Below the pieces are notes generated by a model. The model had not been told where the DNA came from, made no database searches, and saw only the letters and a program-made list of their open reading frames with translations. Positions 26,798 to 35,435 of a stretch of 64,000 bases of DNA are shown here, piece after piece (within the stretch, counting starts at the first letter, position 1; the number at the start of each line of letters is the position of its first letter). Location: NCBI GenBank assembly GCA_035628135.1, contig DASPKM010000014.1, positions 62,001 through 126,000 of the forward strand, in the 5' to 3' direction. Made by a program: the position numbers and the translations under genes. This DNA is from DASPKM01 sp035628135. GTDB lineage: Bacteria; Bacteroidota; Bacteroidia; Chitinophagales; Chitinophagaceae.

Positions 26798-28279
26798 TTG
26801 AAAACAGCATCCAAGCATACCGCCTGGTTTTTTAAACCCATTTTCTTTTTATTGCTGCCCTTGTTTTTTGTATTGCATGGATTAAAGGAAAATGCAGGCT
26901 TTGTTTCTTTCAGCGATGCCGCTCCGCTGCTAATGCTATACCTGGTAGTTGCATTGCTGCTGTACGGGCTTTGCTGGTTGTTGTTCCGCAATCATATTAA
27001 AGCAGCACTGGGAAGCTTTACGCTGATGGCCCTTCATTTCTTTTTCGGGGGCTTGCACGATTGGTTGAAATCGGCGCTGGACAATTCATTCATTACAAGA
27101 TATTCTTTCTTGTTGCCCATCCTGCTGCTTGCAGTTGTGTTCATTTTTGTGCGGATCAAAAGAACGTCATCTCCCTTGCGGAGAATAACATCTTACCTGA
27201 ATATTCTGTTATTGATGCTGATAGCGTGGGACGCGATCATCTTGCTGGTGCCTGCTAAAAAATCGATGCATGATAAGGCTGCGCTAAAGTTTCCTGCGTG
27301 CGACAGTTGCACCAAACCAGATATATTTTTGATTGTACTGGATGAATACGCAGGGCAACGATCACTGGCCGAGCTGTTTAATTTCAACAACAATGATTTC
27401 ATCAACGAGCTTTACAAAAGAGGATTTTATGTAGCCCCCAACAGCAGGAGCAATTACAATTACACGCCTTTTTCCATGGCTTCCATGCTGAACATCTCCT
27501 ATCTGGATTTGAAGGACACCGACCGCGATAAGCCTGACCTTACCTATGCGTTTCGCATGATCAATGAAAACAGCGTGCAGCGCATGCTGGAAGCAAATGG
27601 CTACGCATTCCACAATCATTCAGTATTTAATTTACCGGGAAGGCCCGCGCCCGTTGAAGAAACTTTCATTCCAGCAAAAACCAGGCTTTTTACTTCCCAA
27701 ACATTGCTAAGCAGATTGTACAGGGACCTTGGGTATCACCTCATCACTACGCTAAAGATCAAATGGTTTATACAGAACAATGCCTACCATGAGCTGCGCA
27801 ACAATACAAGGTTGTACGATCTTACCAAACAACTCGCAGCCACGGCCTCGCCGCAACCGCGGTTTGTGTATACGCACCTGATGATGCCGCATTATCCTTA
27901 TTATTTCGATAAGGATGGGCAGGCCATGGACCCCAATCGCGTATTGCCCGAGGCTAATAACACCAACCGCCAAGACTACATTCAATATTTACAGTACACT
28001 AATAAAAAAATGCTGGAGCTGGCCGATCATATTCTGAAGGTATCGTCTAAACCGCCTGTCATCATTATCATGAGCGATCATGGGTTCAGGCACTTCCGTC
28101 AACCGGTTGCAAAGGAATACCATTTCATGAATTTGAATGCGGTGTACCTTCCCAACCGGCGTTACCAGGCCTTTTACGACAGTGTTTCCAATGTGAACCA
28201 GTTCAGGATCATCTTCAATACCCTGTTCAACACCGAGTATCCCTTGTTAAAGGATAGCTCGGTTTATTTAAGGGATTAA
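26798..28279 (+). CDS. Membrane sulfatase/phosphoethanolamine transferase-like enzyme
   Basis: 493 residues. Several N-terminal membrane helices (residues about 10-160) precede an alkaline-phosphatase-fold domain. KPDIFLIVLDEYAG (about 173) holds the first metal Asp, SRSNYNYTPFSMASMLN (about 215-230) carries the likely nucleophile region (Thr or Ser), and IIIMSDHGFRHF (about 420) supplies the metal Asp-His. This layout fits LTA synthase-like or sulfatase-like transferases acting on the periplasmic side. The best start is TTG 26798-26800, one base after the methyltransferase stop. No suitable ATG exists before the first membrane helix. It is the last gene of the coupled trio. Confidence 0.8.
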   Translation: MKTASKHTAWFFKPIFFLLLPLFFVLHGLKENAGFVSFSDAAPLLMLYLVVALLLYGLCWLLFRNHIKAALGSFTLMALHFFFGGLHDWLKSALDNSFITRYSFLLPILLLAVVFIFVRIKRTSSPLRRITSYLNILLLMLIAWDAIILLVPAKKSMHDKAALKFPACDSCTKPDIFLIVLDEYAGQRSLAELFNFNNNDFINELYKRGFYVAPNSRSNYNYTPFSMASMLNISYLDLKDTDRDKPDLTYAFRMINENSVQRMLEANGYAFHNHSVFNLPGRPAPVEETFIPAKTRLFTSQTLLSRLYRDLGYHLITTLKIKWFIQNNAYHELRNNTRLYDLTKQLAATASPQPRFVYTHLMMPHYPYYFDKDGQAMDPNRVLPEANNTNRQDYIQYLQYTNKKMLELADHILKVSSKPPVIIIMSDHGFRHFRQPVAKEYHFMNLNAVYLPNRRYQAFYDSVSNVNQFRIIFNTLFNTEYPLLKDSSVYLRD

Positions 28280-28312
28280 TACAGTTTCTGGAAGATTAAC
28301 CGCCTATATTCC

Positions 28313-28405
28313 GGTAATGTCATCCGATGTGATATTTGATTAGGATAGCGATTATGGTATCTTATTATGATATCCTATTTTGATACCGGATTATGTATCC
28401 TGAGA
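28313..28405. repeat. GGTATC/GATACC word array (class D)
   Basis: After the sulfatase-like gene, about 12-13-bp units share ATTATG-GTATC: ATTATGGTATCTT, ATTATGATATCCT, ATTTTGATACCGG, ATTATGTATCCTG. GGTATC/GATACC and AGGATA/TATCCT can pair. No coding potential. Confidence 0.5.
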
Positions 28406-28494
28406 GTTTGATTCGGAGGTGGTTCATCCTGTCGGTTTAATCCGGGAAATTAAAACAATCCCAAACATTCTATTACGACGTAAACCCTTCTCCT

Positions 28495-28502
28495 TATTTT
28501 TG
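28495..28502 (+). promoter_or_regulatory. Candidate -7 element of bioB
   Basis: TATTTTTG fits TAnnTTTG and lies 19 nt before the bioB ATG. No convincing -33 TTG was seen. Confidence 0.35.
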
Positions 28503-28521
28503 CCCGACCAAAAAATTCCTT

Positions 28522-29502
28522 ATGAGCCTGCGATATGACTGGACCATCGAAGAAATAAACGACATCTATCATACGCCCCTGCTGGAACTGGTTTTCCGCG
28601 CCGCCACGATTCACCGCAAATACAACCAAACCGGCGAAGTGCAGGTTTGCACCCTGCTCTCCATTAAAACAGGCGGCTGTCCCGAAGACTGTGCTTATTG
28701 CCCGCAAGCCGCAAGGTACCATACTGACGTGAACGTACATGCGCTGATGCAAACCGGTGAAGTGCTGGAATATGCAAAGAAAGCAAAGGCCGCGGGCTCA
28801 ACCCGCTTTTGCATGGGCGCTGCCTGGCGCGAAGTACGGGACAACCGCGACTTCGACCGCGTGCTTGAAATGGTAAAAGGCGTAAACAACCTGGGCATGG
28901 AAGTTTGCTGCACCCTGGGAATGCTCACCGCGGAACAAGCAGAAAAACTGGCTGCCGCAGGACTCTACGCATACAATCATAACCTCGATACCTCGCCCGA
29001 ATATTACTCTGAGATCATTACCACGCGCACTTATACTGACAGGCTGCAAACGTTGGAACACGTTCGCAAGGTTGGTGTAAGCGTTTGTTGCGGCGGCATT
29101 ATCGGGCTCGGAGAAACGCATGAAGACCGCATCGGCATGTTGCATACATTGGCCACGCTGCCCGAACACCCGGAAAGTGTTCCCATCAACGCATTGGTGC
29201 GCGTGCAGGGCACTCCACTGGAAAATCGACCTAAAGTAGATGTATGGGACATGGTAAGAATGATTGCCACTGCCCGCATACTCATGCCCAGGGCGATGGT
29301 GCGCCTAAGCGCGGGCCGTACGGAAATGTCCATAGCAGAACAAGCCTGGTGCTTTATGGCCGGTGCCAATTCAATTTTTGCCGGCGATAAATTGCTGACC
29401 ACTCCCAATCCTTCCTTCGAAGAAGACGATGCCATGTTCCGCCTGTTGGGATTGCAACCAAGAGAAGCTTTTAAAGAAGTGAAGACGATGATTAATTATT
29501 GA
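28522..29502 (+). CDS. bioB: Biotin synthase
   Basis: Radical-SAM enzyme inserting sulfur into dethiobiotin, the last step of biotin synthesis. 326 residues, the normal length. The SAM-cluster motif is CPEDCAYCPQ (CxxxCxxC). Also present are MGAAWREVRDNRDF, CCTLGML, YNHNLDTSPE and RTYTDRLQTL. The Arg of the [2Fe-2S] site is in the MVRLSAGR region. ATG 28522 gives the usual N-terminus. Other bio genes are not in the window. The last three residues (INY) and stop are encoded by the start of an AT-rich repeat array. Confidence 0.97.
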   Translation: MSLRYDWTIEEINDIYHTPLLELVFRAATIHRKYNQTGEVQVCTLLSIKTGGCPEDCAYCPQAARYHTDVNVHALMQTGEVLEYAKKAKAAGSTRFCMGAAWREVRDNRDFDRVLEMVKGVNNLGMEVCCTLGMLTAEQAEKLAAAGLYAYNHNLDTSPEYYSEIITTRTYTDRLQTLEHVRKVGVSVCCGGIIGLGETHEDRIGMLHTLATLPEHPESVPINALVRVQGTPLENRPKVDVWDMVRMIATARILMPRAMVRLSAGRTEMSIAEQAWCFMAGANSIFAGDKLLTTPNPSFEEDDAMFRLLGLQPREAFKEVKTMINY

Positions 29503-29565
29503 TATTAATTACTGATTATTCAGAAATGAGTAATTAATAATTAATAATCAATAATCAATACTAAA
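29491..29565. repeat. AATAATCAAT/ATTAATTATT word array (class C)
   Basis: An inverted array of AT-rich words: ATTAATTATTGAT, TTAATTACTGATTATT on the left and GTAATTAATAATTAAT, AATCAATAATCAATA on the right, with a short centre at CAGAAATGA. It starts inside the last codons of bioB, including the stop. It could fold as a long AT hairpin. Confidence 0.55.
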
Positions 29566-29578
29566 CCACTGTCGCCCT

Positions 29579-29610
29579 AAAAAAATAATTCCCCCGTAGA
29601 AACGGGGGAA
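29579..29610 (-). terminator. Rho-independent terminator of lon
   Basis: A perfect 9-bp stem (29589-29597 with 29602-29610) has an AGAA loop on the plus strand. On the minus strand it is followed by AATTATTTTTTT. It lies about 110 nt after the lon stop. Confidence 0.75.
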
Positions 29611-29720
29611 CATCTTTAACCCTTAAAACAACCAACATGAAAAATTTCTGATAATTATTAAACAGCAAAAATCCTACTAAGTTTATACAAGGAATGTTAA
29701 AACATCAATTCGTGACAAAA

Positions 29721-32114
29721 CTAAGACAAAGCAATGTCGAGCACCTGCTGCATGGTTTTTACGTAGTGGAATTTGAGGCCGTTTATGAAGTTTGAATCGA
29801 TGTCCTGTATGTCTTTTTCGTTCTGCCAGCACAGGATCACTTCCTTCAATCCTGCCCTCTTGGCAGCCAATACTTTCTCTTTAATGCCGCCCACCGGCAG
29901 CACCTGTCCCCGCAAGGTTATTTCGCCTGTCATGCCAAGATAATTCCTTACCCGCTTGCCCGTGAAAGCCGAAGCAATGGCCGTTAGCATGGTAACACCG
30001 GCACTCGGACCGTCCTTTGGCACAGCGCCTTCAGGCACATGTATGTGCAGCGTTTTACGTTCGAATATCCCCGGGTTGAGTCCATACTTCTTGGCATTGG
30101 ATTGCAAGTAAGTATAGGCCGTTGAAGCGCTCTCCTTCATTACATTACCCAGGTTGCCGGTAAGCTTCATATCCGCCTTACCTTCGCTTAAACTGGCCTC
30201 CACAAATAAAATATCGCCACCTACATAGGTCCATGCCAGTCCGACTGCCACGCCGGCCATATTGGCCACCTTGTAGAGCTCGTTACTGTACCGGGGCTTG
30301 CCAAGGATCTTTTCTACTTCCGCCGCTGTCAATACTGACTTCAGCTTCCCTTTAGTCGCGTATTCCTTGGCCTCGTACCGCATGATGGATGCAAGCTGAC
30401 GGTCCAGCTCACGCACCCCGCTTTCGCGGGTATAGTCCTGGATGATCTTTTCCAGGATCTTGTCGCCGATCTTGAATACGGGAGTCGAAAGTCCATGCGC
30501 ATCTTTCTGCTTGGGCACTAAATGCCGCTTGGCGATCTCGATCTTTTCTTCCACTGCGTAACCGCTTAGGTCTATGACTTCCATGCGGTCGCGCAGCGCG
30601 GGCTGTATGTTATTGATATCATTGGCTGTAGCTATGAACAACACCTTGCTTAGGTCGTATTCCAGCTCCAGGTAGTTATCGTAAAAAGTATGGTTTTGTT
30701 CGGGGTCTAACAGTTCCAGCAGGGCACTGCTCGGGTCGCCGCGGAAGTCCTTGCCAACTTTATCCACCTCATCGAGGATGATAACAGGATTGGATGATTT
30801 TATTTTCCTGAGCGATTGAATGATGCGGCCGGGCATGGCGCCGATGTAGGTCTTACGGTGCCCGCGTATTTCGCTTTCGTCGTGCAGGCCACCCAAACTA
30901 ATGCGAACGTATTTGCGGCCTATAGCAGTGGCTATGCTGCGTCCTAACGAAGTTTTACCAATGCCTGGAGGCCCTACAAAGCAAAGGATCGGGCTTTTCA
31001 TATCACCCTTCAACTTCAGCACCGCGAGATATTCCAGGATACGCTCCTTTACCTTATCCATGCCGTAATGGTCGCGATCGAGTATTTTGCCTGCCTTCTT
31101 CAGCTCGTATGAATCTTCGGTGAAATCGTTCCATGGCAGGTCCAGCATTAAATCCAGGTGATTGTACACTATTGAAAAATCAGGCGTGCTCGGGTGCATG
31201 CGCTCCAATCGCTCGATTCCCTTTTGAAAAAGTTCTTTGGCAGCCTGAGGCCATTTCTTCGCTTCGGACTTCTTCACCATCTCCCTTATCTCGCGCTCAT
31301 TGCTGTCGCCCCCCAACTCCTCCCGAATGCTTTTCATTTGTTGCTGCAAAAAGTATTCGCGCTGCTGCTTGTCGAGCTCCATCTTGGTTTTATTGGTCAC
31401 CTTGTTTTTCAGCTCGGCAAATTGCAATTCGCGCTGAAGCAATTGCATCAAAATATCCGCACGGGCCTGCACATGATTTAATTCAAGCAGCTTTTGCTTT
31501 TCTGCGAGCTCCGTGTTCAGGTTACTCGATACGAAATGTATGAGGAAGGAAGGGTTCTCAATATTTTTGAGAATAATGGAAGCTTCGGAAGGAATGTTAG
31601 GCGATAATTGAATGATCTGCGAAGCAAGGTCCTTGATATTCGCAACATACGCTTCAAAATCCTGGTTCTTTGGCGCTTCTTCCTCTTCCAGTAATTTTAT
31701 TTCTGCTTTGAAATAAGGGTCTTCTGCGGTAATGGCTACGAGCTTAAACCTGCGCTTGCCCTGTATGATGATGGTAGTGCCGCCATCGGGCATTTTTATC
31801 AGCTTCACTATTCTTGCAATGGTGCCGATGTCTTCCAGGTCGCTCACAGTAGGATCTTCTATGCTGCTGTCTTTCTGCGCTACTACGCCTATCAGTTTGT
31901 CCGCCTTGTATGCATCGTTAACAGCTTTGATGCTTTTGTCCCTGCCAACTGTAATGGGCAGCACTACACCGGGGAACAGAACAGTATTGCGGAGTGGTAA
32001 AAGCGGTAGCTCTGCAGGAATCTCGACATCCTGGCCGTTATCACCTTCATTTTCGTTCAGGGGAATAATCGGTATAAAATCCATTTCATCTTCTGGGGCC
32101 ATCAAAAAATTCAT
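29721..32114 (-). CDS. lon: ATP-dependent protease Lon
   Basis: 797 residues, normal for LonA. It degrades misfolded and regulatory proteins in the cytoplasm. N-terminal LON domain (LPLLPLRNTVLFPGVVLP), AAA+ module with GPPGIGKTSLG (about 380) and VIILDEVDKVG, and the protease domain with PKDGPSAGVTM (catalytic Ser about 702) and GGIKEKVLAAKRAG (catalytic Lys about 745). ATG 32112-32114. The short acidic N-terminal extension (MAPEDEMDF, NENEGDNGQDVE) is common in Bacteroidota. A monocistronic unit, with the upstream gene's terminator on one side and its own at 29579-29610. Confidence 0.97.
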   Translation of the reverse strand: MNFLMAPEDEMDFIPIIPLNENEGDNGQDVEIPAELPLLPLRNTVLFPGVVLPITVGRDKSIKAVNDAYKADKLIGVVAQKDSSIEDPTVSDLEDIGTIARIVKLIKMPDGGTTIIIQGKRRFKLVAITAEDPYFKAEIKLLEEEEAPKNQDFEAYVANIKDLASQIIQLSPNIPSEASIILKNIENPSFLIHFVSSNLNTELAEKQKLLELNHVQARADILMQLLQRELQFAELKNKVTNKTKMELDKQQREYFLQQQMKSIREELGGDSNEREIREMVKKSEAKKWPQAAKELFQKGIERLERMHPSTPDFSIVYNHLDLMLDLPWNDFTEDSYELKKAGKILDRDHYGMDKVKERILEYLAVLKLKGDMKSPILCFVGPPGIGKTSLGRSIATAIGRKYVRISLGGLHDESEIRGHRKTYIGAMPGRIIQSLRKIKSSNPVIILDEVDKVGKDFRGDPSSALLELLDPEQNHTFYDNYLELEYDLSKVLFIATANDINNIQPALRDRMEVIDLSGYAVEEKIEIAKRHLVPKQKDAHGLSTPVFKIGDKILEKIIQDYTRESGVRELDRQLASIMRYEAKEYATKGKLKSVLTAAEVEKILGKPRYSNELYKVANMAGVAVGLAWTYVGGDILFVEASLSEGKADMKLTGNLGNVMKESASTAYTYLQSNAKKYGLNPGIFERKTLHIHVPEGAVPKDGPSAGVTMLTAIASAFTGKRVRNYLGMTGEITLRGQVLPVGGIKEKVLAAKRAGLKEVILCWQNEKDIQDIDSNFINGLKFHYVKTMQQVLDIALS

Positions 32115-32232
32115 TCTGGTCTATTAGTTTCGGTGACAAAATAACACCTCTCTGATTAAAAACCTATGTTTTTACCGGAATTGCTATAGGGGACAAGATA
32201 TGTGCCAGACGCGAATAGCTGTCAAAATACAG

Positions 32233-32281
32233 AAAAAAGGCAAAGGCACAGACCTTCCAAAATCAGGAGGTCTTGTGCCTT
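32233..32281 (-). terminator. Rho-independent terminator after the outer-membrane protein gene
   Basis: A stem of about 13 bp (32243-32255 with 32268-32281, one bulged base) is followed on the minus strand by GCCTTTTTTCTG. It separates the beta-barrel gene (32312-32902) from lon. Confidence 0.65.
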
Positions 32282-32311
32282 GTGTTTTTGAGAGTTATGT
32301 AATAAGCCCTG

Positions 32312-32902
32312 TTAAAACAGGCGGAATCCCACATATGCCTGGAATCCCTGGCTCTTCCACTTATCCTGGTTGTCGATGTCGTTCAGGTTGTTCAATCCAA
32401 CAACATAGCGTGCGCCGGCTTTGAAGCCGCCGAGGTTCAGTTGCGCGCCACCCACCATGGAAAAGTCGCCGCTTTTAAAGGCTTCCGTTCCATTTTGCAA
32501 CAAGTTCTTGTCCTGGTCGATGAGTACACCGAATTGCGGACCAACCTGCAGGCTTAGTGGTTTGATAGGACGATAGCTCAGTAAGATCGGGATGCTGAGG
32601 TAGTTCAGCTTCACGTTTCTTACATCAGCTATGCCATGGGGATAGATCTCGTTGAAATCATTCGAGGTCCTGGTATTGGTTTGGTTCCAGAGCACCTCGG
32701 GCTGAACGCCCCATTTTTTGTTGAAATTGATTTCGGCAAATGCGCCCAGGTTATAACCATGCCTGAATTCTTCCTGAAAAGATTTTCCATCGATCTTTCC
32801 TACGTTCGCGCCTCCCTTGACTCCCATATGGAAGCCTTGTGCAAAAGAAAGCGAAGTAATGATCATTGATAAGAGGAGTAAAAAGGAAATTTTGCGGTTC
32901 AT
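32312..32902 (-). CDS. Outer-membrane beta-barrel protein (PorT-like fold)
   Basis: 196 residues from ATG 32900-32902. Signal peptide MNRKISFLLLLSMIITSLSFAQ, then GFHMGVKGGANVGKIDG and alternating strands ending in GFQAYVGFRLF with a terminal Phe. This matches the eight-stranded barrel family widespread in Bacteroidota. The specific role is unknown. An upstream in-frame extension of 31 residues would bury the signal peptide and is rejected. Confidence 0.82.
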   Translation of the reverse strand: MNRKISFLLLLSMIITSLSFAQGFHMGVKGGANVGKIDGKSFQEEFRHGYNLGAFAEINFNKKWGVQPEVLWNQTNTRTSNDFNEIYPHGIADVRNVKLNYLSIPILLSYRPIKPLSLQVGPQFGVLIDQDKNLLQNGTEAFKSGDFSMVGGAQLNLGGFKAGARYVVGLNNLNDIDNQDKWKSQGFQAYVGFRLF

Positions 32903-32996
32903 ACGTAATGTTTTACGGTTGCAACAAAATTCCAAGATTATGCCAACGGAAATATAACGATTGTAAAGTTCTGTTAAGCAGGCAGATATTAACAAA

Positions 32997-34016
32997 TCAA
33001 AAATTAAAACCTGTTACAATGGAATATGCTACCGTAAAACGGTCATCCGCTTCGGGCAGGTAGTAGTCCATCAGCAGTTGAGGCATGATGAAAAGCTTGC
33101 CGACACTGTAATCTGCACGCAGTATAAACGACAACGACTGAGCGCCAAAGCCCGTTTGCTCGGTTATCTGCTGGTTGCTGGGCAAAAAATTGTTCCTGAT
33201 CACCGTCGAGGACGATTGATAAGATGTATTGAACCCAAAGCGTTGTGTGCCGCCGCTAAACATAAGTACAGGCGTGAGCGTAAAGCCATCATTCTTCTTC
33301 AATACATCGAACCACATGAAATTGTATTTAAGCGACAGAATGGCCGCCAGGTCGTGAACAGATTCTTCGCTCTCAATAGTAATGAACCCGCGTTGCGAGC
33401 GTTGCAGCCACCGGTTCCATAACCATACCTGCCGCTCTTCATATTCCTTTTTACTGCCCCATCCGTAACTAACGGACAGGGACGGCCGCAATTTCCATTT
33501 CTTATAAGTGAAATACGCAAACAGTTCCTGCTGGATGGGCGTGGTATAAAATGGCAGCGAATCCTTGCTGAAATATTTGGTGAACGATATGCCCGTGCTG
33601 AAGTTTTTACCACGCAGGTAATCGTAAGATGGGTTTAATGAGAACTGGTAAAAATTGGTATTGGCCCCATTCAACAATATAAAACCCGAAGCCGCGAAAC
33701 CAAGCCCGCTCTTATGATAGTATCCTACCGATGGAGAGATCAATGGCTTTTTGGCGGTGGTAAATACAAAGGAATTCTTGTTTTCGTAGCTGAAGTAACC
33801 CGTACCAATACCCGCGGTTATGGTAAAAAAGCTGGTAGGCTTGGAAAGTGAATCCATAAACCGGTCGAAATCTTTTAGCAGGGAATCCATTACAGCGGTG
33901 CTGTCCTTGTTGAGGAACAGGGAGTCCATTTTGGTGTTTTGTGCGGAACCAAGGTACTGTGAGCACACCAATATGGCAGGTAGCAACAACCGGGTCAGCA
34001 ATGGCTTCATTTTCAT
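32997..34016 (-). CDS. Hypothetical secreted, barrel-like outer-membrane protein
   Basis: 339 residues from ATG 34014-34016 (34010 also possible). Signal peptide MKMKPLLTRLLLPAILVCSQYLGSAQ. A short helical segment rich in Asp and Ser (DSLLKDFDRFMDSL) is followed by many Tyr/Phe-rich strands (TAGIGTGYFSYENKN, ADYSVGKLFIMPQLLMDYYL), ending in VTGFNF. Looks like a transmembrane barrel. Family not recognised. Same strand as 32312-32902, with a 94-nt gap. Confidence 0.7.
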   Translation of the reverse strand: MKMKPLLTRLLLPAILVCSQYLGSAQNTKMDSLFLNKDSTAVMDSLLKDFDRFMDSLSKPTSFFTITAGIGTGYFSYENKNSFVFTTAKKPLISPSVGYYHKSGLGFAASGFILLNGANTNFYQFSLNPSYDYLRGKNFSTGISFTKYFSKDSLPFYTTPIQQELFAYFTYKKWKLRPSLSVSYGWGSKKEYEERQVWLWNRWLQRSQRGFITIESEESVHDLAAILSLKYNFMWFDVLKKNDGFTLTPVLMFSGGTQRFGFNTSYQSSSTVIRNNFLPSNQQITEQTGFGAQSLSFILRADYSVGKLFIMPQLLMDYYLPEADDRFTVAYSIVTGFNF

Positions 34017-34102
34017 GAATTGTTTCAAAGGCACTCGTTAAACGATGGTTGGAAGGTAAAAATTGCCGGAAGTTTAATGACAGATACGGAATAATAGGCC
34101 CC

Positions 34103-35350
34103 CTATTCCAACTCAATTACCGTGATCTCCGGCAGTATTCCCACCCGGCCGGGGTAGCCGATAAAACCGAAGCCGCGGTTCACATACAGCTTCTGGTTTC
34201 CCTCTTCATACAACCCCGCCCATTGCCTGTACACGTATTGAACGGGGCTCCAACGGAAGCCGGGCACCTCCACCCCAAATTGCATTCCATGGGTATGGCC
34301 GGCCAGCATCAGGTCGATGTCGGGAAAATTAGGCTTCACCTGTCCGTCCCAATGACTGGGATCGTGGCTGAGCAAAATCTTAAAGGGATGGATCTCCGCG
34401 CCGGCATAAGCCCGTTCTAATTTTCCATACCTGGGAAAATTACCCTTCGAGCTCCAGTTCTCGATGCCGATCAGGGCTATGCTATGACCATCTTTTTCAA
34501 TGGTTACGTGCTCGTTCATCAGCAGCTTCCACCCCAATTCTCCATGCACCTCTTTTAAACGCTCGAGGTTGGCTTGTTTTATTTCCTGGCTTTCCCAACG
34601 GATATAATCGCCATAGTCGTGGTTGCCCAGGGTTGAATACACCCCTAACGGGGCGGACAGTTTACTGAATACATCCATGTACGGCGCCATTTCTATGGCG
34701 CGGTCGTTTACGAGATCGCCGGTAAATACTATCAAATCCGGTTGTTGCTTTAATATCAATTCCACGCCCCTGGTAACGGCCTTCTTGTCGGTAAAACTGC
34801 CGCAATGAATATCGGAGATGTGCACCAATTTAAGGCCTTTAAAAGCAGCCGGCAGTTTGTTGAAGCTGAGCTTCACGCGGCGCACTTCGTAATTGTATTT
34901 ATTGCTGAAGCCATACAGCAGGGTGCCGAAAAGGCCTCCGCCCGCTGCCAGTCCTACCCAGCTCAGAAAAACAGACCTTGATATTTTTTCACTGCCGATA
35001 TCTTCGCCTTCTGTATTGTTGAAAAACAACTTGCTGCTGGCCCATTGTATCAATCTTCTAACATCGTCGAGCAGGAAAAAGACAACCGCAAGCACCTTGG
35101 CAAAAAAAAGCCCCACCACGGTAGCGAATAAGTAGGTACGCACCGACCGCGGCCACGAATCATAATTGATAAAAGGGATGATGATGAGCAGCACTACGCC
35201 GGCAATCGAAACGCCCCAATAGCTGCTATAAATGATCATTTTCATTTTTGGCGAAGCGCCCTGGCTCACCACTTTTATGGCCTGGAAAACGTAGACGTCC
35301 AACAATACCATCAGGGTAACGATTACCCACCAGAATCCCGAATTTCGCAT
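34103..35350 (-). CDS. Membrane-anchored metallophosphoesterase (YkuE-like)
   Basis: 415 residues. N-terminal membrane helices (about 5-28, 38-62, 70-95) and another hydrophobic stretch near 125-145 precede a calcineurin-type domain: LVHISDIHCGSFTD, VFTGDLVNDRA, TLGNHDYGDY, LLSHDPSHW and LAGHTHGMQFG provide all dinuclear-metal ligands. Relatives act on envelope lipids such as UDP-diacylglucosamine or on other phosphodiesters. The substrate is not predictable here. ATG 35348-35350. Divergent from the MBL-fold gene with an 85-nt gap. Confidence 0.87.
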   Translation of the reverse strand: MRNSGFWWVIVTLMVLLDVYVFQAIKVVSQGASPKMKMIIYSSYWGVSIAGVVLLIIIPFINYDSWPRSVRTYLFATVVGLFFAKVLAVVFFLLDDVRRLIQWASSKLFFNNTEGEDIGSEKISRSVFLSWVGLAAGGGLFGTLLYGFSNKYNYEVRRVKLSFNKLPAAFKGLKLVHISDIHCGSFTDKKAVTRGVELILKQQPDLIVFTGDLVNDRAIEMAPYMDVFSKLSAPLGVYSTLGNHDYGDYIRWESQEIKQANLERLKEVHGELGWKLLMNEHVTIEKDGHSIALIGIENWSSKGNFPRYGKLERAYAGAEIHPFKILLSHDPSHWDGQVKPNFPDIDLMLAGHTHGMQFGVEVPGFRWSPVQYVYRQWAGLYEEGNQKLYVNRGFGFIGYPGRVGILPEITVIELE

Positions 35351-35435
35351 AGCATGTATTCTGTGTGCAAAAGTGCGCCAATCCGGGAAAAGAAGAACGC
35401 TTATTTTTGCGAACTTATCTCACAAACCCGTTTCC

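Noticed and set aside
28313..29565. CRISPR array
   Set aside because: The units are 8-14 bp imperfect words without constant repeats or unique spacers, and no cas genes are present.
32200..32424. Plus-strand small frame between lon and the barrel gene
   Set aside because: It overlaps a terminator hairpin and the antisense of a real gene.
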